Of a DNA stretch of 64,000 bases, positions 51,442 to 59,067 are shown one piece after another. A model generated the notes under the pieces. The model saw only the letters and a program-made list of their open reading frames with translations. It was not told where the DNA came from and searched no databases. Both the position numbers and the translations under genes were made by a program. The stretch's first letter is position 1. Every line of letters begins with the position of its first letter. The stretch spans positions 1-64,000 of the forward strand of contig CAMNPN010000038.1 of NCBI GenBank assembly GCA_946548085.1. Direction: 5' to 3'. This DNA comes from an uncultured Prevotella sp. GTDB taxonomy: Bacteria; Bacteroidota; Bacteroidia; Bacteroidales; Bacteroidaceae.

Positions 51442-52911
51442 TTATATCATCTTGTGCACCTCATGGCCCTCGACATAAATGGCCGAGAAGGGGCGCGACG
51501 GGCATACATACTCACAGGCGCCACAGCCGATACAGGCCGCCTCGTTGATGACGGGCACCTTCAGCGACTTCTCGTCATCAGGATCGGAGGGCACCATCTC
51601 GATAGCCCCCGAAGGGCAGTGACGGGCGCAGTTGCCGCACTCTACGCCATCGACAAGGGGGATACAGTTCTTCTTGATCCAGACGGCGTGGCCAATCTGT
51701 ATCGACGACTTCGCCGGCTTGTCCACGGGCTGGATGGCGCCAGCAGGGCATACCTCTGAGCAGCGTGTGCACTCAGGACGGCAATAGCCCCGCTCGTACG
51801 ACATGGTGGGCTGCATCAGATGCATCAGGTCACTACTGGGGCGAAGCACCTGGTTCGGACATTCCGAGACACAGAGTTGACAACCCGTACAATGCTGAGC
51901 GAAGTGGTCGAAGGAGAGCGATCCAGGAGGCGTGAGCGGTGTCTGGCGCTGAGGAGCCACCTTGTCTTCTATCTCTGCCAGACCGCCGTCCATCAGCTTC
52001 TCCTTCTTCTGGGCCATCGCTGCGGTAGTGACCAAGGCAGAGGCCAGGAGGAATGAGCGGCGCCCTTTGTCCTGCGTGCTCTCACTCTGCGTGCCACGCG
52101 CCACACTCCCCGAATACTTCAGCGCTCCGAACTTACAACTCTCTATGCAATTGCCGCAAACCACGCAACGGCTATAGTCCACGCTGTGGGTCTTGAAGTC
52201 GATACAGGCGGCCTTGCAGTTCTTCGAGCAGAGCGAACAGTTCTTGCACTTCTCCTCGTCGAAGTGGATCTTCAGCCATGAGAAGCGGGCGAAGAACGAG
52301 AGGAAGGTACCCACAGGACAAATCGTATTGCAATACGTACGTCCCCCGCGCCAGGCCATCACAAAGAGAACCACCAATGTCACGGCAGCGATGACGAACA
52401 CAGGCATTGAACGCATCCAGGTATCGACGCTATAAAAGGCATAACTGTCGGTCCGCTCCGCTATCGTCGCCAGTATATTATTTCCGAACTTCCAGACTGG
52501 CTGGAAGATCATCGTGGCGATACGGCCATAGGCACTATACGGTGCCAACAACTGGAAGAAGGCACCCACGCCAGCCACCAGAGCGATGATAAACAGTCCC
52601 AACACAGGATAGCGCAGCCAGCGCACCTCCTTGGAGTAGCTGTACTTGTTCTTCTTCCGATGGAATCGGGCTAAGAGGTCTTGAAACACGCCCAGCGGAC
52701 AGATGACGGAACAGTAGATGCGCCCGAAGATGAGCGTCAGGATGACGAGCGCCACGACGACCACTACATTGAGGGCCATCACGGCAGGCAGGAACTGGAT
52801 CTTGCTAAGCCACGAGAGCCAGTGATGCAGTGTCCCCGTAAAGTCGAGGAAGAGCAGGGTGATCAGCACGAAGAACACCGCCGCCAGGATTGTTCTGATT
52901 TTCTTTAGCAT
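51442..52911 (-). CDS. Fused NapH/NapG-like polyferredoxin with an internal twin-arginine motif
   Basis: 489 residues. The N-terminal half is NapH-like: four membrane helices, CSVICPLG and CNTICPVGTF loops, then two cytoplasmic [4Fe-4S] motifs (CKNCSLCSKNCKAAC, CVVCGNCIESC). Next comes DKGRRSFLLASALVTTAAMAQ (Arg284-Arg285), a full twin-arginine signal with hydrophobic core in mid-protein. The C-terminal half is a NapG-like ferredoxin with four cluster motifs (CTGCQLCVSECP, CRPECTRCSEVCP, CGNCARHCP, CIGCGACEYVCP), best placed in the periplasm. This suggests that the first half inserts by Sec and the folded second half crosses by Tat. It lies between tatC and the Tat reductase, to which it could pass electrons from a quinol. 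Confidence 0.88.
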   Translation of the reverse strand: MLKKIRTILAAVFFVLITLLFLDFTGTLHHWLSWLSKIQFLPAVMALNVVVVVALVILTLIFGRIYCSVICPLGVFQDLLARFHRKKNKYSYSKEVRWLRYPVLGLFIIALVAGVGAFFQLLAPYSAYGRIATMIFQPVWKFGNNILATIAERTDSYAFYSVDTWMRSMPVFVIAAVTLVVLFVMAWRGGRTYCNTICPVGTFLSFFARFSWLKIHFDEEKCKNCSLCSKNCKAACIDFKTHSVDYSRCVVCGNCIESCKFGALKYSGSVARGTQSESTQDKGRRSFLLASALVTTAAMAQKKEKLMDGGLAEIEDKVAPQRQTPLTPPGSLSFDHFAQHCTGCQLCVSECPNQVLRPSSDLMHLMQPTMSYERGYCRPECTRCSEVCPAGAIQPVDKPAKSSIQIGHAVWIKKNCIPLVDGVECGNCARHCPSGAIEMVPSDPDDEKSLKVPVINEAACIGCGACEYVCPSRPFSAIYVEGHEVHKMI

Positions 52912-52920
52912 AGAGTATTT

Positions 52921-53026
52921 GTATTTAGTTTACTGTTTACAGTTTACGGTTTACAGTTGATTACTCTTGCGGTAATGCCGGCCTTCAGTCATATCATCCG
53001 CAGACTGTAAGCCGTCAACTGTAAAC
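52921..53026 (-). repeat. Palindromic heptad element at the tatC 3' end
   Basis: Plus-strand 7-mers GTATTTA, GTTTACT, GTTTACA, GTTTACG, GTTTACA, GTTGATT run from 52921 to 52962. The minus strand from 53026 reads GTTTACA, GTTGACG, GCTTACA, GTCTGCG, GATGATA, the same order as in murF. The arms are imperfect complements. tatC reads through one arm and stops inside the element. Confidence 0.9.
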
Positions 53027-53760
53027 TTTAATATCACGATGCTCACCTCGTAGAGCAGCCATATCGGCAATGCAACCACAAAGAGGGTGAAGGCATCCGT
53101 CGTCGGGGTGATGATGGCCGACACGATCAGGATCGCCACGATGGCGTGTTTCCGCCATGTGCGCATCATCCGCGCATCCACCAATCCCATCTTTCCCAGC
53201 AGCCAGCTCACCACGGGCAGTTCGAACACGATGCCCATCACGAGCGTCATCGCCAGCAGCGTGTCGACATACGACTGCAGCGTCAGCATGTTCGCCACGT
53301 CGGGGCTCACCTGATACGTTCCCAGGAACCTGACCGTAAGCGGGAAGATGACCAGGTAGTTCACCAGCGTGCCCAGCATGAACATCACGTATCCGCTGCC
53401 CACGAGCATCGTGGCATAGCGCCTCTCATTGTCGTAGAGCGCTGGCGACACAAAGCCGAAGAGCGCATATATGATATAGGGTGAGGCCACGATCAGCCCC
53501 GCACAGAAGGCTGTCCTCAGGTGAATCATGAACTGTTCCGTCAGTCCTGTGTTCATCAGACTGATGGCAAAGGGCTCCACGCCCATCAGCCTGTAGGTGA
53601 TGAAGTCGCTCGTACGGGGTGCGAGCACCACCGCGAACAGCTCTTCCTTCAGGCAGAACGCCACCGCAGCGGCCACCGCCGTGATGACAAGGATGCGGAT
53701 GATGACGCCACGGAGCTCGTCGAGATGATCCCAGAAGGTCATGGGTGCTGACTCGTTCAC
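52951..53760 (-). CDS. tatC: Sec-independent (Tat) translocase subunit TatC
   Basis: Receptor for twin-arginine signals. Seen: MTFWDHLDELRGVIIRIL at the N-terminus (the HLxELR motif), six membrane helices, FMIHLRTAFCAGLIVASPYIIYALFGFVSPALYDNERR (first periplasmic loop and second helix region with conserved F-SPALxxxER) and FELPVVSWLLGKMGLV. 269 residues; the last ~24 (FTVDGLQSADDMTEGRHYRKSNQL) are not TatC-like and are encoded by a palindromic heptad element also found in murF. Four bp after tatA. Confidence 0.95.
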   Translation of the reverse strand: MNESAPMTFWDHLDELRGVIIRILVITAVAAAVAFCLKEELFAVVLAPRTSDFITYRLMGVEPFAISLMNTGLTEQFMIHLRTAFCAGLIVASPYIIYALFGFVSPALYDNERRYATMLVGSGYVMFMLGTLVNYLVIFPLTVRFLGTYQVSPDVANMLTLQSYVDTLLAMTLVMGIVFELPVVSWLLGKMGLVDARMMRTWRKHAIVAILIVSAIITPTTDAFTLFVVALPIWLLYEVSIVILKFTVDGLQSADDMTEGRHYRKSNQL

Positions 53761-53764
53761 CTTT

Positions 53765-53968
53765 TCACTCCTTCACCTCGTCGCCCTTATCGCCGTCAGT
53801 CACTTCGTTCATCCCCTCCTTAAAGCTCTTCACGCCCTTGCCCAGGCCCTTCATCAGCTCGGGGATCTTCTTGCCGCCGAAGAGCAGCAGCACTACCAGG
53901 GCGATAATGAGTACCTCCTGCATGCCCAATCCGAATAACAGGATGTTCTGCATTCCTAATCCTATCAT
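53765..53968 (-). CDS. tatA: Tat translocase pore subunit TatA
   Basis: 67 residues: one N-terminal membrane helix ([23 protein letters not shown] with the FGxxKIPEL hinge), an amphipathic helix ([18 protein letters not shown]) and a short acidic tail. No TatB gene is seen, as is common in minimal Tat systems. First gene of tatA-tatC-polyferredoxin-reductase. The start could be the first Met (53968) or a later Met (MQNIL, MQEVL); I keep the first. Confidence 0.92.
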   Translation of the reverse strand: MIGLGMQNILLFGLGMQEVLIIALVVLLLFGGKKIPELMKGLGKGVKSFKEGMNEVTDGDKGDEVKE

Positions 53969-53996
53969 ATATATTAAAATAGTTCAGTTCAGGTGG

Positions 53997-54028
53997 CAAA
54001 GATAAGAATAAATATCGAAACCGCCAAA
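53997..54028 (-). promoter_or_regulatory. Promoter of the tat operon
   Basis: On the minus strand TTTG (54028-54025) and TATCTTTG (54004-53997) are 20 bp apart, ideal for Bacteroidota; the tatA ATG is 28 nt downstream. Confidence 0.7.
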
Positions 54029-54068
54029 TTTTATGCCACTTTTTCTTGCGCAACATTCAAGGCTTATG

Positions 54069-54371
54069 CTGCCGCCGCATACTGCCAACCCGCTGGCGGC
54101 GGCCTGCAATCGTGCACGCTGCGCCCTCCTGAGGCGTACTTAAGACCATGTTATCCATCGTTTGACCTTCGTCAAACGATTGTTTGACTGCCGTCAATCG
54201 ATTGTTTGACGAAGGTCAAACAAGCTTTTACACCCTACTTAGTACCACTTTCCCACCCACACCGTGACGCTTTCGTCCACAGTCTGTGCCGGCAACAATC
54301 ACCTCGCCATCGCCATTCCGGGCGCCTTTATCACCTCCAAGACTCGCAAGAGTCCGAAAGAAAGGGGCTGC
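54069..54371. other. Gene-free region between tatA and the HhH gene
   Basis: Holds GC-rich partial inverted repeats (GCTGCCGCC ... GGCGGCGG, 54069-54104), the 22-bp array at 54160-54225, and about 140 bp with no feature I can support. The plus-strand reading frame across 54264 onward is a shadow of the HhH gene. Confidence 0.5.
54160..54225. repeat. Three-unit array with exact 22-bp period
   Basis: Units at 54160, 54182 and 54204 each begin GTTTGAC. The first holds the palindrome TTTGACCTTCGTCAAA-like, the second GACTGCCGTCAA, the third GACGAAGGTCAAAC. Same period as 45486-45639, but unrelated sequence. Confidence 0.85.
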
Positions 54372-55106
54372 TCAGAACGTTACGTAAGGCCTCAGGCGGT
54401 CGATGGCTGGCTGGGGAAAGTCTTTCGAGAGGCGCAGGTCGTCGAGACTCTTAAGCGGGCCGTGAAGGCGACGGTAGTCTGTGATGGCACGAGCCTGATA
54501 GAAATTGATGTAGGGATGGCGCTTCAGCTCGTTGAGCGAAAGCTGGTTGACGTTCAGTTTCCTTGGGGAAGGATGCTCTACGACAAGATATTCCTTCGCG
54601 TCAAGAGGGAAATCCTCGATTTCATCGAGCTGATCGACGCTTACATAGCCCCCCAGGCGCTCGCCGTACTGAACGACCTTGCTCGCAAAATAAGGGCCTA
54701 TGCCTGGCACGGACTTCAGGGCGGTGGTATCGGCCGTATTCAACACGATGTGCTCCCCCTGCCGGATTTTCGGCTGATAGTGGGCCCTGACAGTATCACG
54801 CCCACCCTGACTGATGGCGCGACCACGACTGAAGGCTGTATCACGATAGACGATCTTCGTCCGGACATAGACCGTTCGAGTGGCCGAAGATGGGCCCTGG
54901 CCGTATCGCCTGCGATAAGTCGAGCTGTCGCGAGGGTGCTTACGAGGCGCAAAACGATCGATGGAATCGGCAGAAACGAGTGTATTTGACCTGTCATTCT
55001 CACCACCTGCAAAGAAGATCACACCCAGGGCAACGACGGCCACACAGAGCACCGTGAGGATGACCTTGCGGTCTGACTTCTGCAGATAGAAGAACTCGCG
55101 GATCAT
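54372..55106 (-). CDS. Membrane-anchored helix-hairpin-helix protein (ComEA-like)
   Basis: 244 residues: one membrane helix (VILTVLCVAVVALGVIFFAGG), a basic Arg/Ser/Tyr-rich linker (~55-125), then two HhH modules: IVLNTADTTALKSVPGIGPYFASKVVQYGERLGGYV and LNVNQLSLNELKRHPYINFYQARAITDYRRLHGPL, each with the DNA-backbone-binding hairpin. Similar to ComEA and to HhH proteins of Bacteroidota; extracytoplasmic DNA binding is likely, uptake is not proven. Start taken at 55106 (MIREFFYLQK), overlapping the transporter stop as ATGA; a longer in-frame start would lie inside that gene. Confidence 0.8.
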   Translation of the reverse strand: MIREFFYLQKSDRKVILTVLCVAVVALGVIFFAGGENDRSNTLVSADSIDRFAPRKHPRDSSTYRRRYGQGPSSATRTVYVRTKIVYRDTAFSRGRAISQGGRDTVRAHYQPKIRQGEHIVLNTADTTALKSVPGIGPYFASKVVQYGERLGGYVSVDQLDEIEDFPLDAKEYLVVEHPSPRKLNVNQLSLNELKRHPYINFYQARAITDYRRLHGPLKSLDDLRLSKDFPQPAIDRLRPYVTF

Positions 55107-56455
55107 ACCACGCCAAACTGATGGAGGAAGACCAGCACGATACAGAGCGGCACCACGTAACGGATGGAGAAGAGCCACACGTGGAAGAACGACTCCCTCA
55201 GCGTGCCGCCGTTGGTAAACTCATCGTGGATGAGCTGTTTGCTGGCAAACCATCCAAGCATGATGCTCGTCAGGAAGGCCCCAGCGGGCAGCATGAGCTG
55301 GGCCGTCAGGTAATCACAGAAGTCCATCAGCGACATACCGAACAGCTGCAGATTGGCATAGGCCCCCACGGACAGCGAGCAGGCAACCGTTATCGATGAA
55401 CAGATAACCGTGAGGATAGATGCCGCACGCTTCCTTGGCAGATGCAGCTCCTCGTGGAAATAAGCCGTACCTATCTCGTGCATCGAGATGGTTGAGGTGA
55501 GGGCTGCAAACACCAACAGGGCATAAAACAGGATGGCCACGACGTAACCTACCACAGGTACCGCGCTGAACGCCTCGCGGAACACGTTGGGAAGGGTGAT
55601 GAAGATGAGCGAAGGGCCGCTATCAGGCTGCACGCCCACAGAGAAGGCCGCCGGAAAGATCATCAGGCCAGCGAGGATGGCAATGGCAGAATCGAGGAAG
55701 GCAATCTGCGTGGCAGACCGCACCAGGTTCACGTCGCGCCTGAAATAAGAGGCATAGGTACACAGGCATGCCGTACCAAGACTCAGCGAGAAGAAGGCCT
55801 GGCCAAGGGCTTCGAGGAACACGCTCCCGCTGACCTTCGAGAAGTCGGGCCTCAGCAGGAACTCTATACCGCGCGATGCACCAGGCAGTAGGCACGAGGC
55901 AACCACCAGCACCAGCAGCAGCAACAGGAGCAGCGGCATCAGCAACTTCGATGCCCGCTCGATGCCCTTGTTGACGCCCTGCGATACAACCAGGTGGGTG
56001 ATCAGCACAAAGCCCACTCCCCAGAGGCAGGGACGTATGGGGTCGCTGGAGAATGTCTTGAAATAATTGATGACATAGGCAGAATCTCCACTCAGCTGTC
56101 CGCCAATGGAAGCAAAGAGGTACTGAAGGCACCAGCCTGCCACCACAGCATAGAAGCCAAGGATGATCGTAGAGGTAATAATGCCCAGATAGCCTATCCA
56201 GCGCCATCCCTTCCCCGCGATGCTGCCATAAGCCCTGGCAGCATTCGTCTGCGCATAGCGACCCACGATGAACTCACTGAGCATGCCAGGGATACCCAGC
56301 AGCAACACGCATCCGAAATAAAGCAGTATGAAGGCCGCCCCGCCATTCTGCCCAGTCATAAAAGGGAACCGCCAAATGTTTCCCAACCCTACGGCAGAAC
56401 CCGCCGTCGCCAGCACGATGGCTAACTTGCTGCCAAATGTTCCTCTCTCTGACAT
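55103..56455 (-). CDS. NSS-family Na+-dependent transporter, copy A
   Basis: 450-residue LeuT-fold sodium symporter, probably for amino acids. Seen: GSKLAIVLATAGSAVGLGNIWRFPFMTGQNGGAAFILLY (helix 1 with the unwound GSAVGLGN and Na/substrate site), ELxxG-type GMLSEFIVGRYA, and SLGTACLCTYASYF in helix 6. About twelve helices. Tandem paralogue of the gene at 56501, sharing the helix 1 sequence almost fully. Coupled to the HhH gene by a 4-bp overlap, an unexplained pairing. Confidence 0.92.
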   Translation of the reverse strand: MSERGTFGSKLAIVLATAGSAVGLGNIWRFPFMTGQNGGAAFILLYFGCVLLLGIPGMLSEFIVGRYAQTNAARAYGSIAGKGWRWIGYLGIITSTIILGFYAVVAGWCLQYLFASIGGQLSGDSAYVINYFKTFSSDPIRPCLWGVGFVLITHLVVSQGVNKGIERASKLLMPLLLLLLLVLVVASCLLPGASRGIEFLLRPDFSKVSGSVFLEALGQAFFSLSLGTACLCTYASYFRRDVNLVRSATQIAFLDSAIAILAGLMIFPAAFSVGVQPDSGPSLIFITLPNVFREAFSAVPVVGYVVAILFYALLVFAALTSTISMHEIGTAYFHEELHLPRKRAASILTVICSSITVACSLSVGAYANLQLFGMSLMDFCDYLTAQLMLPAGAFLTSIMLGWFASKQLIHDEFTNGGTLRESFFHVWLFSIRYVVPLCIVLVFLHQFGVV

Positions 56456-56467
56456 ATCAACAATCCC

Positions 56468-56502
56468 TCATTCCACAGGCCACATTCCTCATCCCACGAT
56501 CT
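56468..56502. repeat. Heptad tract between the two NSS genes
   Basis: TCATTCC, ACAGGCC, ACATTCC, TCATCCC, ACGATCT in 7-nt register, filling the gap between stop and start. Confidence 0.6.
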
Positions 56503-57880
56503 ACAACAGCCCGAGCTGATGCAGGAAAATAAACAGGATACAGATAGGACATACATACTTCACCAGGAACAGGTAGAAATGGAAGAGGCCCACGTTGCGG
56601 AGCGTACCCCAGTTGGTGAACTCCTCGCGCACCACCTTATGCGGCACAAACCAACCAATGAAGATGCACGTCAAGAAGCCCACGATCGGAAGGAACAGCT
56701 GACCTGTGGCAAAGTCGAAGAGGTCGAAGACGGTCTTTTCAAAGAACAGCTTATCGCGCCACGGCCCCAACGACAGAGAGCATATCGTGCCAAGCATCAC
56801 ACACATTACCGACACAATGAGCGCTGCACGCTTGCGGCTGATGCGCAACTCCTCATGCAGGAAGGCCGTCGACACTTCGTGCAAGGACATGAGCGACGTG
56901 AGGGCTGCCATCGACAGCAGGGCATAGAACAACACGGAGACGACATAGCCCAGGTATGGTATGGCACCAAAGGCCTGTTGGAAGACATTGGGCAGGGTGA
57001 TAAAGATGAGCGACGGCCCACTGTCAGGGCTCACTCCTACAGAGAAGGCGGCAGGGAAAATCACCAGGCCAGCCAACAAAGCCACGAGGAAGTCGATGAC
57101 ACCTATCTGTACGGCCGCATTGGGCAGCTTCGTCTGACGGGAGAAATAGCTGGCGTAGGTGCAGATACATCCCATGGCAATGCTCATGGAATAGAACGAC
57201 TGCCCCAGGGCTGCAAGGAATACGTCGCCCGTGAACTTCGACATGTCGGGCTTAAACAAGAACTCTATACCCTTCTCCGCATTCGGCAGCGCACACGAGG
57301 CACCAACAATTATCAGCAACAGGATGAACAGCGTGGGCATCATCAGCTTCGAAGCCCGTTCGATACCGTCGCGCACACCACTCGAAATGATCAGGTAAGT
57401 CGCCAGCAAGATGATAAAAGTCCAGAACACTGGCCTCACGGGATCCTGGGAGAACGTCGAGAAATAAGAATTGATATAGTCCGAATTGCCCTGAATCTTT
57501 CCAAAGAGCGATGCCCATACATATTCGAGACACCAGCCTGAAACGACTGCATAATAGCACGAAATGAGGAATCCCGTCAGCACACCCATATAGCCGATGA
57601 CAGACCACATCGTTCGGCCTGCCAGGATTCGGTAGGCACGGGCCGTATTTGCCTTCCCATGACGGCCAATAATAAACTCGCTGATCATACAGGGGATTCC
57701 AAGCAGCAGCACGCAGAACACGTAGATCATGATAAACACGGCCCCGCCATTCTGACCTGTCATATAGGGGAATCGCCAAATGTTTCCCAGACCCACGGCC
57801 GACCCTGCCGTAGCCAGAATGACTCCAAGCTTACTGCCAAAACTTACCCTTTCCAGTTTAGACATTTCCATTTCCCTCAT
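56501..57880 (-). CDS. NSS-family Na+-dependent transporter, copy B
   Basis: 459 residues, LeuT fold. FGSKLGVILATAGSAVGLGNIWRFPYMTGQNGGAVFIM (helix 1), GIPCMISEFIIGRHGKAN, SIAMGCICTYASYFSRQTKLPNAA (helix 6 region), SPDSGPSLIFITLPNVFQ (helix 8 region; shared with copy A). First gene of the NSS-NSS-HhH operon. Several Met codons (residues 1, 4, 6) are possible starts; I keep the first, about 12 nt after the -7 box, while MSKLER is an alternative. Confidence 0.92.
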   Translation of the reverse strand: MREMEMSKLERVSFGSKLGVILATAGSAVGLGNIWRFPYMTGQNGGAVFIMIYVFCVLLLGIPCMISEFIIGRHGKANTARAYRILAGRTMWSVIGYMGVLTGFLISCYYAVVSGWCLEYVWASLFGKIQGNSDYINSYFSTFSQDPVRPVFWTFIILLATYLIISSGVRDGIERASKLMMPTLFILLLIIVGASCALPNAEKGIEFLFKPDMSKFTGDVFLAALGQSFYSMSIAMGCICTYASYFSRQTKLPNAAVQIGVIDFLVALLAGLVIFPAAFSVGVSPDSGPSLIFITLPNVFQQAFGAIPYLGYVVSVLFYALLSMAALTSLMSLHEVSTAFLHEELRISRKRAALIVSVMCVMLGTICSLSLGPWRDKLFFEKTVFDLFDFATGQLFLPIVGFLTCIFIGWFVPHKVVREEFTNWGTLRNVGLFHFYLFLVKYVCPICILFIFLHQLGLL

Positions 57881-57891
57881 TTTTTCTTTTG

Positions 57892-57899
57892 CAAAAGTA
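57892..57899 (-). promoter_or_regulatory. -7 box of the NSS operon
   Basis: TACTTTTG on the minus strand, 11 nt before the first Met codon. Confidence 0.55.
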
Positions 57900-57942
57900 A
57901 TAAAAATAACGGCTGATGACGCATTTTAAACGGATAATTTTG

Positions 57943-57950
57943 TAATTTTG
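57943..57950 (+). promoter_or_regulatory. -7 box of the VanZ-like gene
   Basis: TAATTTTG, 19 nt before the ATG at 57970; divergent from the NSS promoter. Confidence 0.5.
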
Positions 57951-57969
57951 CAGCCAAATTGCATAAATA

Positions 57970-58362
57970 ATGAATATCGTACCGCATTTTATAAAGGATT
58001 ACCCCGTCTCATGCCTACTATTTGTAGCCATCTGGTATCTATCCCTTTTCTTCAAGGCACCTGAGATACAACTCGAAGAAGAACTCTTCATCGACAAGTG
58101 GGTACACTTCATCATGTACGGCGGCACCTGTAGCGTACTGTGGTTAGAATATATCCGCCGCCATAAAGAGCCCGACTACGAGAAGCTATTCTTCTGGACC
58201 TGGCTGGCTCCCATCCTGATGAGCGGCGTGCTCGAACTGCTACAGGAATACTGCACAGAGACACGCAATGGCGACTGGCTCGACCTTGCTGCCAATGCGT
58301 TCGGCGTAACCTTAGGAGCGGTCTTCGGAATGATTGTCCTTAAATATAAGCTGAAAAAGTAG
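57970..58362 (+). CDS. VanZ-like membrane protein
   Basis: 130 residues with about four membrane helices (YPVSCLLFVAIWYLSLFF, VHFIMYGGTCSVLWLEY, FFWTWLAPILMSGVLELLQ, AANAFGVTLGAVFGMIVL). DKWVHFIMYGG and the later SGVLELLQE..RNGDWLDLAANAFG are the VanZ-family hallmarks (conserved D-K-x-x-H and E-x-x-Q). Function of the family is unclear beyond a role in low-level teicoplanin resistance for VanZ. It converges with the CYTH gene, 4 bp apart. Confidence 0.88.
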   Translation: MNIVPHFIKDYPVSCLLFVAIWYLSLFFKAPEIQLEEELFIDKWVHFIMYGGTCSVLWLEYIRRHKEPDYEKLFFWTWLAPILMSGVLELLQEYCTETRNGDWLDLAANAFGVTLGAVFGMIVLKYKLKK

Positions 58363-58366
58363 ACTT

Positions 58367-58876
58367 TTATTTCCAGTTAACGTAAGGATTCTTCGACAGA
58401 TGACCATTGTAGTAACGACGGTCGCCCGTCACCTCCTGGCCGATGAAATCGGGCTTTTCGAACGTTTCATCTTCTGACTGAAGCTCCACCTCCGCCATCA
58501 CGAGACCCGCATTGTCGCCGTAGAACTCATCGACTTCAAACGTATGACTACCTGCCTTTACCAGATAGCGAGTCTTGTCAATCAGTCCTGGCTCGCAGAG
58601 AGTCATCAGCGCCTTAGCCTCATCAAGCGTAATCTCCTTCTCAAACTCAAAACGACTGATTCCATCGGCATTTGAAGGTCCTTTAATCGTCAGGTATCCG
58701 CGATCGCCACGGATACGTACCCTGACGGTACGTCCGTGGTTCCTGCAGATATACCCCTGACAGATGCGGCTGCTGTCGTAAGCCTGTCGCTTGTAGTCAT
58801 CGTTAAGAACGAGAAACTTGCGCTCGATCTCCAGACAGCTTTTCTGGGGCTTCCCCTCCTCTTCGCAGTCTTTCAT
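58367..58876 (-). CDS. CYTH-domain protein (triphosphate tunnel metalloenzyme)
   Basis: 169 residues. The N-terminal EIERKFLVL is the E-x-E-x-K signature; further Arg/Lys/Glu pairs line the tunnel (RTVRVRIRGDRGYLTIKGP, RFEFEKEI, LIDKTRYLV, FEVDEFYGDNAGLVMAEVEL). Such enzymes act on inorganic triphosphate or related compounds; bacterial members are often short-chain triphosphatases. Start at 58876 (MKDCEEEGKP), overlapping the stop of the small membrane-protein gene as TGATG. Slight C-terminal charge, no membrane segment. Confidence 0.88.
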   Translation of the reverse strand: MKDCEEEGKPQKSCLEIERKFLVLNDDYKRQAYDSSRICQGYICRNHGRTVRVRIRGDRGYLTIKGPSNADGISRFEFEKEITLDEAKALMTLCEPGLIDKTRYLVKAGSHTFEVDEFYGDNAGLVMAEVELQSEDETFEKPDFIGQEVTGDRRYYNGHLSKNPYVNWK

Positions 58877-59034
58877 CAAGACACGATGAAAATAGAATAG
58901 ATGACGAAGATGATGGCCAGCACGACCAACACGCCAAAGATCCACTCCAAAACTTTCTTTCCGTTGTCTTCTTGTTTCTTCTGATAAGCCTCCTTCTTCT
59001 TGGTGGCTTTTGATGCTTTTGCTATTTGTGCCAT
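58876..59034 (-). CDS. Small single-helix membrane protein, coupled to the CYTH gene
   Basis: 52 residues: a Lys-rich N-terminus (MAQIAKASKATKKKEAYQKK) and one hydrophobic helix (VLEWIFGVLVVLAIIFVIYS) near the C-terminus, so probably a tail-anchored or N-in membrane peptide. It is read from the gap between prfB and the CYTH gene; the stop TGA overlaps the CYTH start ATG, which supports real translation. I do not recognise a family. Confidence 0.65.
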   Translation of the reverse strand: MAQIAKASKATKKKEAYQKKQEDNGKKVLEWIFGVLVVLAIIFVIYSIFIVS

Positions 59035-59067
59035 AATATATGTTATTTAATGATTATTGTTCTTCGA

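Noticed and set aside
54264..54989. 241-residue plus-strand frame beside the tat operon
   Set aside because: Mostly antisense to the HhH gene, which has two good HhH modules and a coupled start.
56519..57541. 340-residue plus-strand frame
   Set aside because: Antisense to the NSS transporter; charged, low-complexity product.
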